64,000 nt of DNA from Paenibacillus sp. FSL H8-0079 (GCF_037991315.1 NZ_CP150300.1:2170001-2234000), one strand, 5' to 3'. Positions 30,009-38,966 are shown, counted from the first letter of the stretch. The notes: generated by a model from the letters alone, not told the origin. Numbers and translations are program-made.

Positions 30009-30911
30009 TTGACCCTACAACAATTAAAATATGTAATTGAAGTTGCCACACGTGGCTCGATGAATGAAGCAGCCAAAAGGTTGTTTATCTCGCAACCCAG
30101 CCTTTCGAATGCGATTCGGGATCTGGAGCAGGAGTTGCGAATTACTATTTTTGAACGTACCAATAAGGGAATATCTCTGTCTAAAGAAGGCGTTGAGTTT
30201 CTGAGTTATGCACGTCAGGTGGTAGAACAAGCTGAATTGCTGGAGAATCGTTATCTGAACGCCAAGCCATCCCCGCAACACTTCTCCGTATCGACGCAGC
30301 ACTATGCATTTGCGGTGAATGCCTTTGTTCGTCTGGTACAGCAGTATGGTCAGGATGAATACGAGTTGGCGCTTCGGGAGACAAAGACCTACGAGATTAT
30401 TCAGGACGTGAAAAGCCTGCGTAGTGAAATTGGCATCCTGTATTTGAATGAGTTCAATGCCAAGGTGATTAACAAATTGTTAAAAGATGCGGGATTGGTC
30501 TTCACAAGCCTGTTCACAGCCAAGCCCCATATCTTTATCAGTGTGAAGAACCCGCTGGCGAAGCAAGAGTCGGTTGCAATCGAGCAACTGCAGGATTATC
30601 CGTACTTGTCATTTGATCAGGGAGAGTACAATTCCTTTCACTTTTCCGAAGAGATCCTAAGTACGTTATCTCACCCCAAAAGCATACAGGTCAATGACCG
30701 CGCAACATTGTTTAACCTGTTGATTGGTCTGAATGGTTATACGATCTCTACCGGTGTACTTAGCGCTGATCTGAACGGAGACGAGATAATTCCTGTACCG
30801 CTGGAATGTGAGGAATCCATTAATGTAGGGTGGATAAGCCACAAGAGTACTTCTCTCTCTAATCTGGGTGTAGCATATGTCCAGGCTCTGCATGAGGCCA
30901 TAGGGTCTTAG
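30009..30911 (+). CDS. LysR family transcriptional regulator
   Basis: A TTG at 30009 behind AAAAGAGGAG starts a 300-residue LysR protein: N-terminal winged helix (LQQLKYVIEVATRGSMNEAAKRLFISQPSLSNAIRDLEQELRITIFERTNKGISLSKEG), linker helix, then the substrate-binding-like effector domain with SEIGILYLNEFN and LNGYTISTGVL. It faces no divergent gene; it follows the SDR at 59 bases. The CysB/YwfK-like effector region does not reveal the ligand. A terminator follows. Confidence 0.93.
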   Translation: MTLQQLKYVIEVATRGSMNEAAKRLFISQPSLSNAIRDLEQELRITIFERTNKGISLSKEGVEFLSYARQVVEQAELLENRYLNAKPSPQHFSVSTQHYAFAVNAFVRLVQQYGQDEYELALRETKTYEIIQDVKSLRSEIGILYLNEFNAKVINKLLKDAGLVFTSLFTAKPHIFISVKNPLAKQESVAIEQLQDYPYLSFDQGEYNSFHFSEEILSTLSHPKSIQVNDRATLFNLLIGLNGYTISTGVLSADLNGDEIIPVPLECEESINVGWISHKSTSLSNLGVAYVQALHEAIGS

Positions 30912-30933
30912 AAGTGTTAAATGGTTCATCAAA

Positions 30934-30967
30934 AGGCCGTTTCCGAATGAGTTGGAACGGTTTTTTT
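30934..30967 (+). terminator. Rho-independent terminator after lysR
   Basis: CCGTTTCC, 9-base loop, GGAACGG, then seven T. Confidence 0.85.
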
Positions 30968-31071
30968 GTTGTACTATGATCTTTAAAGTATAGGGTGGTA
31001 TGTTGTCATCCCGTGTAATAGAATGAAGGTATATGTCGAATGTGTGCAAGAGATCGAAGGGAGAACGGTTA

Positions 31072-31809
31072 GTGAGAGTTCTGTATCGGAATAAAAGTGA
31101 ACAGCATGAGCTGACGGTATATGATACCAAAAGGCTTTATGGAGAGAAGGGACGGTTTCGTGTATTAGAATTCTCCAACGCAGCTGTGCAGGGCGCAATG
31201 GATCTGGATGAGCCTGCCCGTATGGTGCTGGAGTATCCCAGAGCGATGGTGCATCTAATGGAGCGGAATGATCCTGAATTTGATACCGTATTTGTGGTGG
31301 GACATGGTATTGGCACATTGCCAACCTACTTGTCTGATCGTCAGGTCAAGGTGGCTGAGCTTGACGCAGAAGTCGCAGAGTTGAGCGAAACCTTTTTTGG
31401 ATATGAGGGAAGCCCTGTGCTCATTGGAGATGGTCGTGAATTATTAGGTCAGGAACCCGCTGGGACATATGATTATATTATTATCGATGCCTTTACGGCA
31501 ACGGGTACACCCGAGCAGTTTATATCCAGTGATTTTTTTGCCATGGTCAAGGACAAGCTGGACTCGGATGGAGCTGTGATCCTTAACGTGTTCGGGCGTG
31601 CGGGCAATGATCGGCTTGTCAATGCGATCTATACGACACTTCAGGCACAGTTTGCCTATACACGTGCATTTGCATTACCTACAGAAACAGCGGATGAAGT
31701 TCAAAATCGCATTTTAATGGGTAGTCATCACCCGATCGAATTTCAGGTTCGTCAGATGGCAGGGTTTGTTGAACAAGAGCCAGAAGAAGGATATATCATT
31801 GTCGATTAG
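31072..31809 (+). CDS. Spermidine synthase-like protein (aminopropyltransferase fold)
   Basis: The GTG at 31072, 8 bases after GAAGGGAG, is preferred; an ATG at 31033 with a poorly spaced GAAGG would add 13 residues. The 245-residue protein has the spermidine synthase/SAM-fold core: DTVFVVGHGIGTLPTYLSDRQVKVAELDAEVAELS, VLIGDGRELL and YDYIIIDAFTATGTPEQFISSDFF. The GGGxG of true spermidine synthases is altered (GHGIGT), and the early Tyr/Gln ligand motifs are not obvious. It may be a related methyltransferase-fold protein and not an aminopropyltransferase. No speD-like partner is nearby. Confidence 0.75.
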   Translation: MRVLYRNKSEQHELTVYDTKRLYGEKGRFRVLEFSNAAVQGAMDLDEPARMVLEYPRAMVHLMERNDPEFDTVFVVGHGIGTLPTYLSDRQVKVAELDAEVAELSETFFGYEGSPVLIGDGRELLGQEPAGTYDYIIIDAFTATGTPEQFISSDFFAMVKDKLDSDGAVILNVFGRAGNDRLVNAIYTTLQAQFAYTRAFALPTETADEVQNRILMGSHHPIEFQVRQMAGFVEQEPEEGYIIVD

Positions 31810-31974
31810 GGCGATTCTGAACAGTGATTCTTCCAGGGAAAGTAAAATGTCATTAAATCGTCAATCTTACGATGTAATTGTTAAGACTTCATAAACTCTT
31901 TATTTGATCTTAACAACTTTCGTATAAGATAGAGGGAATATGCCTTTTCATGAAAATCCGGGGGAAGTTATAAA

Positions 31975-33591
31975 ATGATCGCAGAGAACAGAACATCCAG
32001 ATTACGAAGAAAAATCAAAAATATCAAGAAGATCAGTCTTACGGCTTTGCTCGGCGGGTTGGTCACCATTTCAGTTTTAATGACGTTGACCATCATGGTT
32101 ATCTCATCTTATACATCTCAGAAACAGTCACTCATTGATAACACCCTGTCGCTAAATTATGCGAGCGCAGTGCAGATGAGCCAAACGCTGGATTCGCTTT
32201 TTTATTCCATGCAGGACAGCTTGAAATATGCAGCCAAGTATTTCCCGGAGATGGACTACTCTGATACGGAGCAGTTGAATTCCACCTTAGATTTGATCCG
32301 GAATAGCAGCAATTTTTTTAATTCTGTCGCTCTGGTGGATGAAACGGGAGTAGTCAGGTCCATATCCCCCTATTCACAGGCCAGCGTAGGTCAGCATGTT
32401 AGTTCTGATGCAGCAAAAGCAGCGATTAAATCCAGGGCTTCGTATATCTCCGAAGCGTATCAGACGCCAAGAACGAAGCGCCGAATTGTATTTGTCAGTG
32501 AACCGATCTTTGATTCGGCAGGAGCGTACCAAGGGACGATCGGTGGAAATATTTTTTTGCAGGAAGATAATATCTTGAGTCTCTCCTTTGGGAGTCAGCT
32601 CAAGACAAGCAATGGTTCCTACTTTTTTATTGTAGATCAGAAGGGCACCTTGTTATTTCATCCGAACACGAATCGAATTGGTGAAAATGTAAGTAAAAAT
32701 GAAGTAGTGCAGAAGCTGCTACAAGACGAGACGGGGAAAGAACAATACAAAAATCTGGCAGGTGTGGATTCACTTGCGGGTTATTACAAAGTCCCCTCAA
32801 CAGACTGGGGCGTCGTGATCGTGTCTCCGACCCAAACGGTGTATGATCAGTTGAATCATCATATCCGTATGTTGTTGCTGTACACTTCAGTGCCTTTCCT
32901 GATTCTGACCCTTATTGTGGTGCGGGTTGCACGCAAGCTGGCCAGTCCTTTTGTTATGCTGGCTGATTTGGTGAATCAGGTTGATAAAGGACAAGTGGAG
33001 CTGCCTGTGATGAAGCCTCACTGGAACAGAGAGGCGGATCTTCTCACCCGAACAGTGGTTGGCGCGATGGCGAACTTTAGGAAACAGACGAACCAGCTAG
33101 CCTATGACGCCAGAACAGATGTCTTAACAGGCATGAACAATCGTAGAACCTTCGAAGAGGTTATCCAAGATTGGATTCAGAACGAAGTTCCATTCTCCAT
33201 TATTGTTTTGGATATTGACCGCTTCAAATCCATTAATGATACATTCGGGCATCATGCAGGGGATGAAGTGCTGAAACACATTGCCAATATCATTCAATTG
33301 TCTGTTCGACCAGAAGATGTCTGCGCTCGGTTTGGTGGAGAGGAATTTGTAGTCTTGTTAAGGAATTCCGAGTCCAACGTGGCTTTTGAGATTGCTGAAC
33401 GTATCCGTATAACGGTTGAGGAAAGTAATTTGCCTATAGATCGTTCCGTCACTATCTCGGCTGGGATTGCTGAATATCCGAAGCACTCCACAACAGCGAC
33501 AGAATTGTTTCACTTGGCAGATAATGCACTGTATCAAGCGAAGGAAGAGGGGCGTAATCGTACGGTTACGATCCAGACGGTTATCAAATAA
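31975..33591 (+). CDS. Membrane-bound diguanylate cyclase with dCache sensor
   Basis: This 538-residue protein has a membrane helix at about 24-45, an extracellular dCache-like double-PAS domain (about 46-298, with SIPYSQASVGQHV-like and IGENVSKNEVV motifs), a second membrane helix at about 299-321, a short HAMP-like linker and a GGDEF domain at about 375-535. The active-site motif is intact, GGEEF (454-458), and the RPED inhibitory I-site lies five residues before it (445-448), so product inhibition is expected. It makes cyclic di-GMP in response to an outside ligand. GGGGGAAG precedes the ATG. It is monocistronic between terminators. Confidence 0.93.
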   Translation: MIAENRTSRLRRKIKNIKKISLTALLGGLVTISVLMTLTIMVISSYTSQKQSLIDNTLSLNYASAVQMSQTLDSLFYSMQDSLKYAAKYFPEMDYSDTEQLNSTLDLIRNSSNFFNSVALVDETGVVRSISPYSQASVGQHVSSDAAKAAIKSRASYISEAYQTPRTKRRIVFVSEPIFDSAGAYQGTIGGNIFLQEDNILSLSFGSQLKTSNGSYFFIVDQKGTLLFHPNTNRIGENVSKNEVVQKLLQDETGKEQYKNLAGVDSLAGYYKVPSTDWGVVIVSPTQTVYDQLNHHIRMLLLYTSVPFLILTLIVVRVARKLASPFVMLADLVNQVDKGQVELPVMKPHWNREADLLTRTVVGAMANFRKQTNQLAYDARTDVLTGMNNRRTFEEVIQDWIQNEVPFSIIVLDIDRFKSINDTFGHHAGDEVLKHIANIIQLSVRPEDVCARFGGEEFVVLLRNSESNVAFEIAERIRITVEESNLPIDRSVTISAGIAEYPKHSTTATELFHLADNALYQAKEEGRNRTVTIQTVIK

Positions 33592-33595
33592 GCTA

Positions 33596-33634
33596 AGAAG
33601 CTGATCCCTAGGAACAAGGGACAGCTTCTTTTGT
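33596..33634. terminator. Terminator between convergent diguanylate cyclase and DoxX genes
   Basis: AAGAAGCTGtTCCCT-like arm AAGAAGCTGATCCCT pairs with AGGGACAGCTTCTT, followed by TTT on the plus side and A-rich on the other. Confidence 0.8.
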
Positions 33635-33685
33635 CTTGTATACGTCTGGCGAAACATCCGAGGTTCGTAGTGATAAAACGGTATA

Positions 33686-34087
33686 TTATAGCAATAGCAG
33701 GGCGTCGAGGGAATAAGCCCCGGCACCAGCAAGAGCAACACCAAGTAACGATCCAAGCATCACAAGGTTATATTCGAATCCTCCATTCAGATTCCATAGT
33801 CCTTTGTCTGCGTGCACTTTGACGATCGCTATGATCATCGTAATCATGAGCAGAACGGCACCAATGATTATCCATAGACCGGCTCCAAACAGGAATCCAC
33901 CGATCAATTCAGCAAGTCCGGCACACACGGCCATGCTCCTAGCAGGTTTCAGACCCACTGCCTCGAAGAATTCAGCTGTCCCTGATACACCCTCGCCACC
34001 AAACCAGCCAAACAGTTTCTTGCATGCATGTCCGACCATAATGATACCAATTACGAGACGAATGATGAGTAGGCCTGTGTCCAACAT
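33686..34087 (-). CDS. DoxX family membrane protein
   Basis: This is a 133-residue integral membrane protein with four predicted helices, opening MLDTGLLIIRLVIGIIMVGHACKKLFGWFGGEG, the DoxX pattern (RLxxGxxFxxHGxxKLFGxFGG). It continues with GTAEFFEAVGLKPARSMAVCAGLAELIGGFLF. DoxX proteins accompany oxidoreductases in redox or thiol stress or quinone metabolism. AGAGGAAA lies before the ATG. Its function in Bacillales is not settled. It shares direction with the oxidoreductase gene upstream (gap 49 bases), so they may be co-transcribed. Confidence 0.92.
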   Translation of the reverse strand: MLDTGLLIIRLVIGIIMVGHACKKLFGWFGGEGVSGTAEFFEAVGLKPARSMAVCAGLAELIGGFLFGAGLWIIIGAVLLMITMIIAIVKVHADKGLWNLNGGFEYNLVMLGSLLGVALAGAGAYSLDALLLL

Positions 34088-34136
34088 ATGATTATTTCCT
34101 CTTCTCTGGATGAATAAAATGGTGAACGTAAATACG

Positions 34137-35129
34137 TCACTTCAGTGACGACAGAATAGAGTCGCATAGCGCCATCGTTCCAATATTATCCTTGGCGCTG
34201 GAATGTGGGACAGACTGATTCTGGCAACATTCGATGAAATGAGCCATTTCACCAACGAACCCACGCAGATAAAGGTCTCGATAAGCTCCAGACATGGGAG
34301 AGCCAGAAGGGGTAAAGACAGTATCTTGCTCTTCAAGAGATTTCCAGGGAAGGCTGTCCGAGTTGCGGGATTGATGAACAGTAAGTGTGTTGATCTCATC
34401 AGCTGACGCAAATCCGTTATCAAAGGTGACGAGCACACTTTCGCTCTCTCTTGACCATGCACTCATGCCGGTAAAGTACGCACTGCCCACGACGTTATTT
34501 TCGAATAAAATTGAAATACTCTGGTTAATATGTTCCCGGTCCTTCACGGTTGTGCCTGTAACCCGCACGGCTTCTCCGAACAAGAAACGCATCAGATCGA
34601 CCATATGAATGGCAGCGAGCTTCATGAATTGTTCCTCATCCTTGCAAAATGGAGTACTGTCAACAGCGAACTTCATCTGGAATGAACGTACCTTACCTAG
34701 CGAACCGGCATCAATGAGTTCCTTGAGCTTCATATATACCGGAGCATAACGTTTCATAAATCCGACCATGACTATGACACCAGCCTTTTCGGCAGCTTCT
34801 GCTACAGTGGCGGCTTCCGCTGCGTTCCATCCGAGCGGCTTATCCACGTATACATTCTTGCCAGCCCGAATACATTCAAGGACAAGGGTGGTCTGATCTA
34901 CAGGCTGTGCAACCACAACGACTCCGTCACAAGTTTCCTGCTGTAACATAAGCTGAGCATTGTCATACGCTTTTCCGTTGCTGCCAAAACGCAGCAGAGC
35001 TGCTTCAGAACGTTCGGTGCTGCGAGTGGCAATGGCCTGAATCTGCGCTCCGGCTTCAACAACAGAAGGATATATATTCGTGGATGCATGAAACCCTGCA
35101 CCGATAAAGCACAGATGGGTTGTTTTCAA
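34137..35129 (-). CDS. Gfo/Idh/MocA family NAD(P)-dependent oxidoreductase
   Basis: The TTG at 35129 is chosen because AAGGAGAGAT lies just before it; an ATG at 35147 overlaps that site and the frame opens at 35222. The 330-residue protein has the Rossmann start THLCFIGAGFHAST, the central VYVDKPLGWNAAEA (Lys of the family E/D-K-P motif) and the second domain with MKFAVDSTPFCKDEEQFMKLAAIHMVDLMRFLFG, where His of the IHMVDL motif is the likely catalytic residue. Family members oxidise sugars, inositols or related polyols. No sugar genes adjoin, so the substrate is unknown. Confidence 0.9.
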   Translation of the reverse strand: MKTTHLCFIGAGFHASTNIYPSVVEAGAQIQAIATRSTERSEAALLRFGSNGKAYDNAQLMLQQETCDGVVVVAQPVDQTTLVLECIRAGKNVYVDKPLGWNAAEAATVAEAAEKAGVIVMVGFMKRYAPVYMKLKELIDAGSLGKVRSFQMKFAVDSTPFCKDEEQFMKLAAIHMVDLMRFLFGEAVRVTGTTVKDREHINQSISILFENNVVGSAYFTGMSAWSRESESVLVTFDNGFASADEINTLTVHQSRNSDSLPWKSLEEQDTVFTPSGSPMSGAYRDLYLRGFVGEMAHFIECCQNQSVPHSSAKDNIGTMALCDSILSSLK

Positions 35130-35354
35130 GGTGGATCTCTCCTTCATTTTTGCATTCTTATGGATGGTATATTTGTTGTTTAATGCTACGATAGGGTGTT
35201 TGAAGTTGATAAAAAAGGACATATGTCCTATTCATGAATAAAGAAAAAAGAAGTTGCATTTTTATTTTGGAGCATGTATACTCTGAATTACGGTAAAACA
35301 AGGAATTGCTTCACCGGAACGCTTTTCATCGATGGATGAGGAGATACATATTAT

Positions 35355-35438
<84 letters not shown>

Positions 35439-35444
35439 TCTAAC

Positions 35445-35491
35445 AAAAAAAGGTTCGTGAGTTGCTCTAGGGCAATTCACGAACCTTTTTC
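35445..35491. terminator. Bidirectional terminator after tRNA-Leu
   Basis: AAGGTTCGTGA-TTGC pairs with GCAA-TCACGAACCTT, flanked by A7 and T5, serving the tRNA and the convergent small membrane protein gene. Confidence 0.93.
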
Positions 35492-35500
35492 TGTGGATCA

Positions 35501-35719
35501 TTAGTGTGAATCCGGCATTTTGCTGCTAGCATTCTCATGTTGCCGCTGGCGCAGAATGACTGCCGTGATGATCCCGGCAATGGCTCCTGCAATACCGAAT
35601 AGCGTAACACTGGCAACCACTTCGAGCGACTGGAGACGAAACAAAAATGCTACACCACTGCCAAAAGTGGTTCCAGCGAGAAATCCGAGCGAAATTCCTA
35701 ATTCTTTGGTTAATTTCAT
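35501..35719 (-). CDS. Small two-helix membrane protein
   Basis: This is a 72-residue protein of unrecognised family. The ATG at 35719 has AGGTGA a few bases upstream; the frame opens 13 codons earlier without a ribosome site. Two hydrophobic segments are visible: about 8-28 (ISLGFLAGTTFGSGVAFLF) and about 34-56 (VVASVTLFGIAGAIAGIITAVIL), both glycine-rich, followed by a hydrophilic tail with His, Gln and Ser. It is probably inserted in the cytoplasmic membrane as a hairpin. No functional inference is possible. Confidence 0.65.
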   Translation of the reverse strand: MKLTKELGISLGFLAGTTFGSGVAFLFRLQSLEVVASVTLFGIAGAIAGIITAVILRQRQHENASSKMPDSH

Positions 35720-35878
35720 CGATTCACCTACTTGGAAATGTGAGATATGGATTTGCAAATATTGGGTACAGGCAGTAAAGTGTGATCAGGAAAATCATCA
35801 CATTTTATTTCCTTTTTTCATTTTGTGGTTTTAACCAGGTAATTATGCATGATATTTCATATGGGAGGGTAAGAGCGA

Positions 35879-37027
35879 ATGATTATGAACGAACGAATTG
35901 CAGCGTGGAATGAGGAAGCACAGGAGTGCACTTGCGGCCATCAACACCGAGTGGTGGATATGCTGATTCATCTGGAAGCTGGGGCCATTCAGAGGTTACC
36001 AGGTTATTTGTCTGAGCGAGAATACGGTCGGGTGACGGTTGTTTATGATCGACATACATTACGGGCCGCTGGATCTGATGTCCTGAGCAGTATACAGGAA
36101 GCGGGAATTCATGTGGATGAGATCGTTCTGCCGGAGAATCGTACGGGTGATATCGTTGCGGATGAAGCGGCTATTGTACAGGTCATGTTGGGTGTGAATC
36201 TGGAAAGTCAGGCTGTGATCGCCGTGGGTTCAGGTACCATCCATGATCTGGTGCGATTTGTATGTTCAAAAATGAACAAGCCTTTTCTGTCCATACCGAC
36301 AGCGGCTTCAGTGGATGGGTTTACCTCTGCAGGTGCACCCTTAATTGTAAGCGGAATCAAACAGACATTTCAGGCTGTTCCGCCTGAGGCCATCTTTGCC
36401 GATATGAATATCCTGGAGCAAGCTCCCCAAGTGATGACGGCTGCCGGATTCGGAGATATGCTTGGCAAATATACATCCCTTGCAGACTGGATTGTTTCTC
36501 GTGATCTGGGCGGGGAACCGTTCTGTCCAGTCGCTTATCGGATGACAGAAGAAGCACTGAACAGCTGTATAGACCATGTTCAAGCGATTGCTGAAGGACG
36601 AGCTGAGGGAGTAGCTGTATTAATGGATGCGCTGATCGTTTCGGGCATCTCCATGCTGATCATTGACCATTCTCGTCCAGCATCTGGAGGTGAGCACCAC
36701 CTGTCTCATATCTTGGAGATGGATCTGATGCAAGCGGGTGACAGACCGGTTCTGCATGGTGCCAAAGTTGGCGTAGCTTGTGCATTACTTACTATAAAAT
36801 ATAAAGAACTTGCACAGACATCGGGCGAACCCGTGTTTGGGATATATGACCATTTGCCGGAGCCTTCTCAGCTTATCGAATGGTTGGAACAAGTAGGCGG
36901 ACCTGTGACTCCTGAACAACTCGGTGTAACCCCAGAGATGGTGGAGCATGCGTTCACAACAGCGCATACGCTTCGTCCTCGATATACCGGATTGAAATAT
37001 ATTAATGAAGTGTTGAACACAAGGTAA
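35879..37027 (+). CDS. egsA: sn-glycerol-1-phosphate dehydrogenase
   Basis: This is a 382-residue protein of the iron-containing/metal-dependent alcohol dehydrogenase superfamily, AraM/EgsA branch. It shows AVGSGTIHDLVRF (NAD site), FLSIPTAASVDGFTSAGAPL and AAGFGDMLGKYTSLADW, and metal-ligand His residues in GEHHLSHILEM and LHGAKVGVA. B. subtilis AraM is a Ni-dependent enzyme that reduces dihydroxyacetone phosphate to glycerol 1-phosphate, the archaeal stereoisomer, used for heptaprenylglycerol-type lipids. GGGAGGG precedes the ATG at 35879. Here it stands alone, not in an arabinose operon. A Cys/His pair near the N-terminus (ECTCGHQH) is also seen in AraM relatives. Confidence 0.9.
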   Translation: MIMNERIAAWNEEAQECTCGHQHRVVDMLIHLEAGAIQRLPGYLSEREYGRVTVVYDRHTLRAAGSDVLSSIQEAGIHVDEIVLPENRTGDIVADEAAIVQVMLGVNLESQAVIAVGSGTIHDLVRFVCSKMNKPFLSIPTAASVDGFTSAGAPLIVSGIKQTFQAVPPEAIFADMNILEQAPQVMTAAGFGDMLGKYTSLADWIVSRDLGGEPFCPVAYRMTEEALNSCIDHVQAIAEGRAEGVAVLMDALIVSGISMLIIDHSRPASGGEHHLSHILEMDLMQAGDRPVLHGAKVGVACALLTIKYKELAQTSGEPVFGIYDHLPEPSQLIEWLEQVGGPVTPEQLGVTPEMVEHAFTTAHTLRPRYTGLKYINEVLNTR

Positions 37028-37198
37028 GGATGACTTTCATGAAGAACGGTCTTCTTGAGTTGTATAAGCTTAGCTTGTAGAGCACTGTAATGGCTCTGGT
37101 TGGAAGCAAAAGGCGAAGAAGGGTAGATTATCTGACATTACCGCCAGAAGAGCCAGGAGAGCACTTCAGGTTCGGTAGAGAAGGGATGCAGTTTATTT

Positions 37199-37239
37199 AA
37201 AAAGGCTCTGGCCTCCTTAAGGGAGAGCAGAGCCTTTTG
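37199..37239. terminator. Terminator after egsA
   Basis: AAAAGGCTCTG and CAGAGCCTTTT form an 11-bp stem around an inner CTCCTTAAGGGAG step. A-rich and T-rich flanks suggest use by both this gene and the convergent 37849 gene. Confidence 0.85.
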
Positions 37240-37252
37240 GTTGTTCGCTTAT

Positions 37253-37849
37253 TTAGTTGTTGCGACGATCTTTCAAGATGACATCTGCGAACAAAATAGT
37301 TTTCGGGATGCGGAAAAATTGCTCCGCTTGTTCCTGAAACGCAGCAGAAGGCAGCGTTCCCTGATGCAGCCATTTGCGGAAAGTGCCGGGATGAACCCCG
37401 ATCCAGTGGCTGACATCTGTCACCGACAAATCATGGACCATACACAAGCCTGTCAGAATACGGTTACTAACCGGAGAACGGGTCACTGTACGCTTCATGA
37501 AGCGAGATGACTCGGGTTGACATATGACAGGGCTATTGCGGACCACTTCTTCATTGAAGAGAATATGACGCGGGTAGCCGAGTAATTGGCAAGTCTTGTC
37601 CAAATTGGTACTGCCGGGTATCCGTCCTTCATACACCCACGCACTGACACTGCGTGAAGAGATGGAGAGGTCTTCAGCGAGCTGAGATAACTTGATATCA
37701 TTGGCCATCAGCACGGCAAGAAGAACACGATTGCGGATTTGACAGCGTGTCGGTTTGCGGAATCGTTTAACACGGACACCTTTTCCCAAGTATTTACGGT
37801 TGATCAGAGACCACGCCTGGATGGAATGTTGTTCTGGTTGATTAGGCAT
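37253..37849 (-). CDS. Protein with two tandem helix-turn-helix domains
   Basis: This is a 198-residue basic protein with GGAGGAAAT before the ATG. It carries two similar XRE/MerR-like helix-turn-helix units: residues about 40-85 (IRNRVLLAVLMANDIKLSQLAEDLSISSRSVSAWVYEGRIP) and about 125-170 (VSNRILTGLCMVHDLSVTDVSHWIGVHPGTFRKWLHQGTLPS). Each is followed by a similar stretch (LLGYPRHILFNEEVV and FFRIPKTILFADVIL), so the protein looks like an internal duplication. I do not recognise a named family. It is probably a DNA-binding regulator; direct repeats in the upstream region could be its target. Monocistronic. Confidence 0.75.
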   Translation of the reverse strand: MPNQPEQHSIQAWSLINRKYLGKGVRVKRFRKPTRCQIRNRVLLAVLMANDIKLSQLAEDLSISSRSVSAWVYEGRIPGSTNLDKTCQLLGYPRHILFNEEVVRNSPVICQPESSRFMKRTVTRSPVSNRILTGLCMVHDLSVTDVSHWIGVHPGTFRKWLHQGTLPSAAFQEQAEQFFRIPKTILFADVILKDRRNN

Positions 37850-38297
37850 ATTTCCTCCGATTTTTTTTAACCAAATACTACAATAAACAACGGGGTACTT
37901 TCAAGTGCCGGGTTTACCGGTTACAAATGCGTCAATGCGTCAATTCACAATAAAGAGGGAACTACGAACTAGACCATGCGCAATTCACATCCTAGTATAT
38001 TCCTAGATTACAATGTTTCACTAAAAATGAGGGAACAAATTGAACAGGAATAAAAATAATATAGTTCTAATTACTCATTTGTAGGTCTAAAGAACTTTTA
38101 TCTATTTTTTGTTGATATGATGCGGTTTATTTCCCTGAATTCCCCAAAAACCTGTGATTTTCGTTACCCGGTTGCATAGAGGATGTGCACAAATCTGAAA
38201 TGATAAATCCGCAAGTTCAGCATGACATGTGACCTGTCAAATCTCTTACTCTTACATATATTGTAGGGTACTCAAGTGTAAGGGAGAGGTGAGGAAC
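37850..38297. other. Long AT-rich intergenic region with direct repeats
   Basis: In these 448 bases between divergent genes I see no credible open frame. Near the regulator side are two copies of CAATTCACA at 37941-37949 and 37981-37989, exactly 40 bases apart, each following TGCG or TGCGT, and a tandem GCGTCAAT pair just before the first. The remainder (38000-38200) is AT-rich without a recognisable RNA. The last bases hold GGGAGAGGTGAGG, the holin gene ribosome site. Confidence 0.5.
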
Positions 38298-38846
38298 GTG
38301 AATCTATCTGTGAATGCCTTTGCTGCTATCTCGGGAGCATTTGTTACGTTTGCTTTTGGCGGGTGGGATCAACTGCTGAGCCTGCTCGCGGTCGCAATGG
38401 CTGTGGATTATATCACAGGTTTGGCAGCGGCGGTAAGAACGGGTACAGGGTTGAATAGCAACATTGGGTTCTGGGGGATTGCTCGCAAAGGGCTCATGCT
38501 GACCGTTGTCTTGCTTGCCCACCGAATTGACCTGCTGATGGGAACCGATATTATCAAAGGCGGAGCCATTTATTTCTATCTGGTGAATGAACTGATTTCG
38601 ATTACCGAGAATTATGCCAAAATCGGACTTCCATTGCCAGGGAAGCTCAGACAGGCCATTGCCGTGTTGAAGAAGCAGGAAGATCAGGAGTATCTGACGA
38701 ATCGGGAATGGTCCAAACCGCAGCAAACCACGGACAGCATCAAGCCACAGTCTGAAACAGGACAAACTTCGCAGAATGAATCCACGAAACAGACGGAGGA
38801 TGGATCTCAAGAGAAATCCGAACCGAAAGGAAACGGTTCGGATTAG
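38298..38846 (+). CDS. Phage-type holin family protein (toxin secretion/lysis holin)
   Basis: The GTG at 38298 behind GGGAGAGGTGAGG starts a 182-residue protein. The first 125 residues carry three to four hydrophobic helices with the Phage_holin_4 pattern (WDQLLSLLAVAMAVDYITGLAAAVRTG, SNIGFWGIARKGLMLTVVLLAHRID, YFYLVNELISITENYAKIGLPLP). This is the holin family of Clostridium TcdE/UtxA and Bacillus phages. The tail (about 135-182) is highly hydrophilic, Gln/Glu/Ser/Lys-rich. There is no endolysin or phage gene nearby, so this is an isolated chromosomal copy. Its terminator hairpin overlaps the last codons. Confidence 0.88.
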   Translation: MNLSVNAFAAISGAFVTFAFGGWDQLLSLLAVAMAVDYITGLAAAVRTGTGLNSNIGFWGIARKGLMLTVVLLAHRIDLLMGTDIIKGGAIYFYLVNELISITENYAKIGLPLPGKLRQAIAVLKKQEDQEYLTNREWSKPQQTTDSIKPQSETGQTSQNESTKQTEDGSQEKSEPKGNGSD

Positions 38847-38850
38847 TTTT
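38815..38850 (+). terminator. Terminator overlapping the holin stop codon
   Basis: AATCCGAACC, loop GAAAGGAAAC, GGTTCGGATT, then AGTTTTT. The 10-bp stem encodes the last residues (ESEPKGNGSD region), and the stop TAG lies directly after the descending arm. Confidence 0.85.
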
Positions 38851-38966
38851 TCATCTCAAGAGAACGTTTGCAAGTAACCTTTCGTAATAGAGGACGTTAT
38901 GATATATTTTGGATACACGAAAATTCATTCATTTCTACTATTATACTAAACGAGGTGCTTGCTCAG

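Noticed and set aside
38298..38846. Evidence of a prophage
   Set aside because: Only the holin-like gene is present; neighbours are ordinary chromosomal genes and there is no integrase, terminase, tail gene or attachment duplication.
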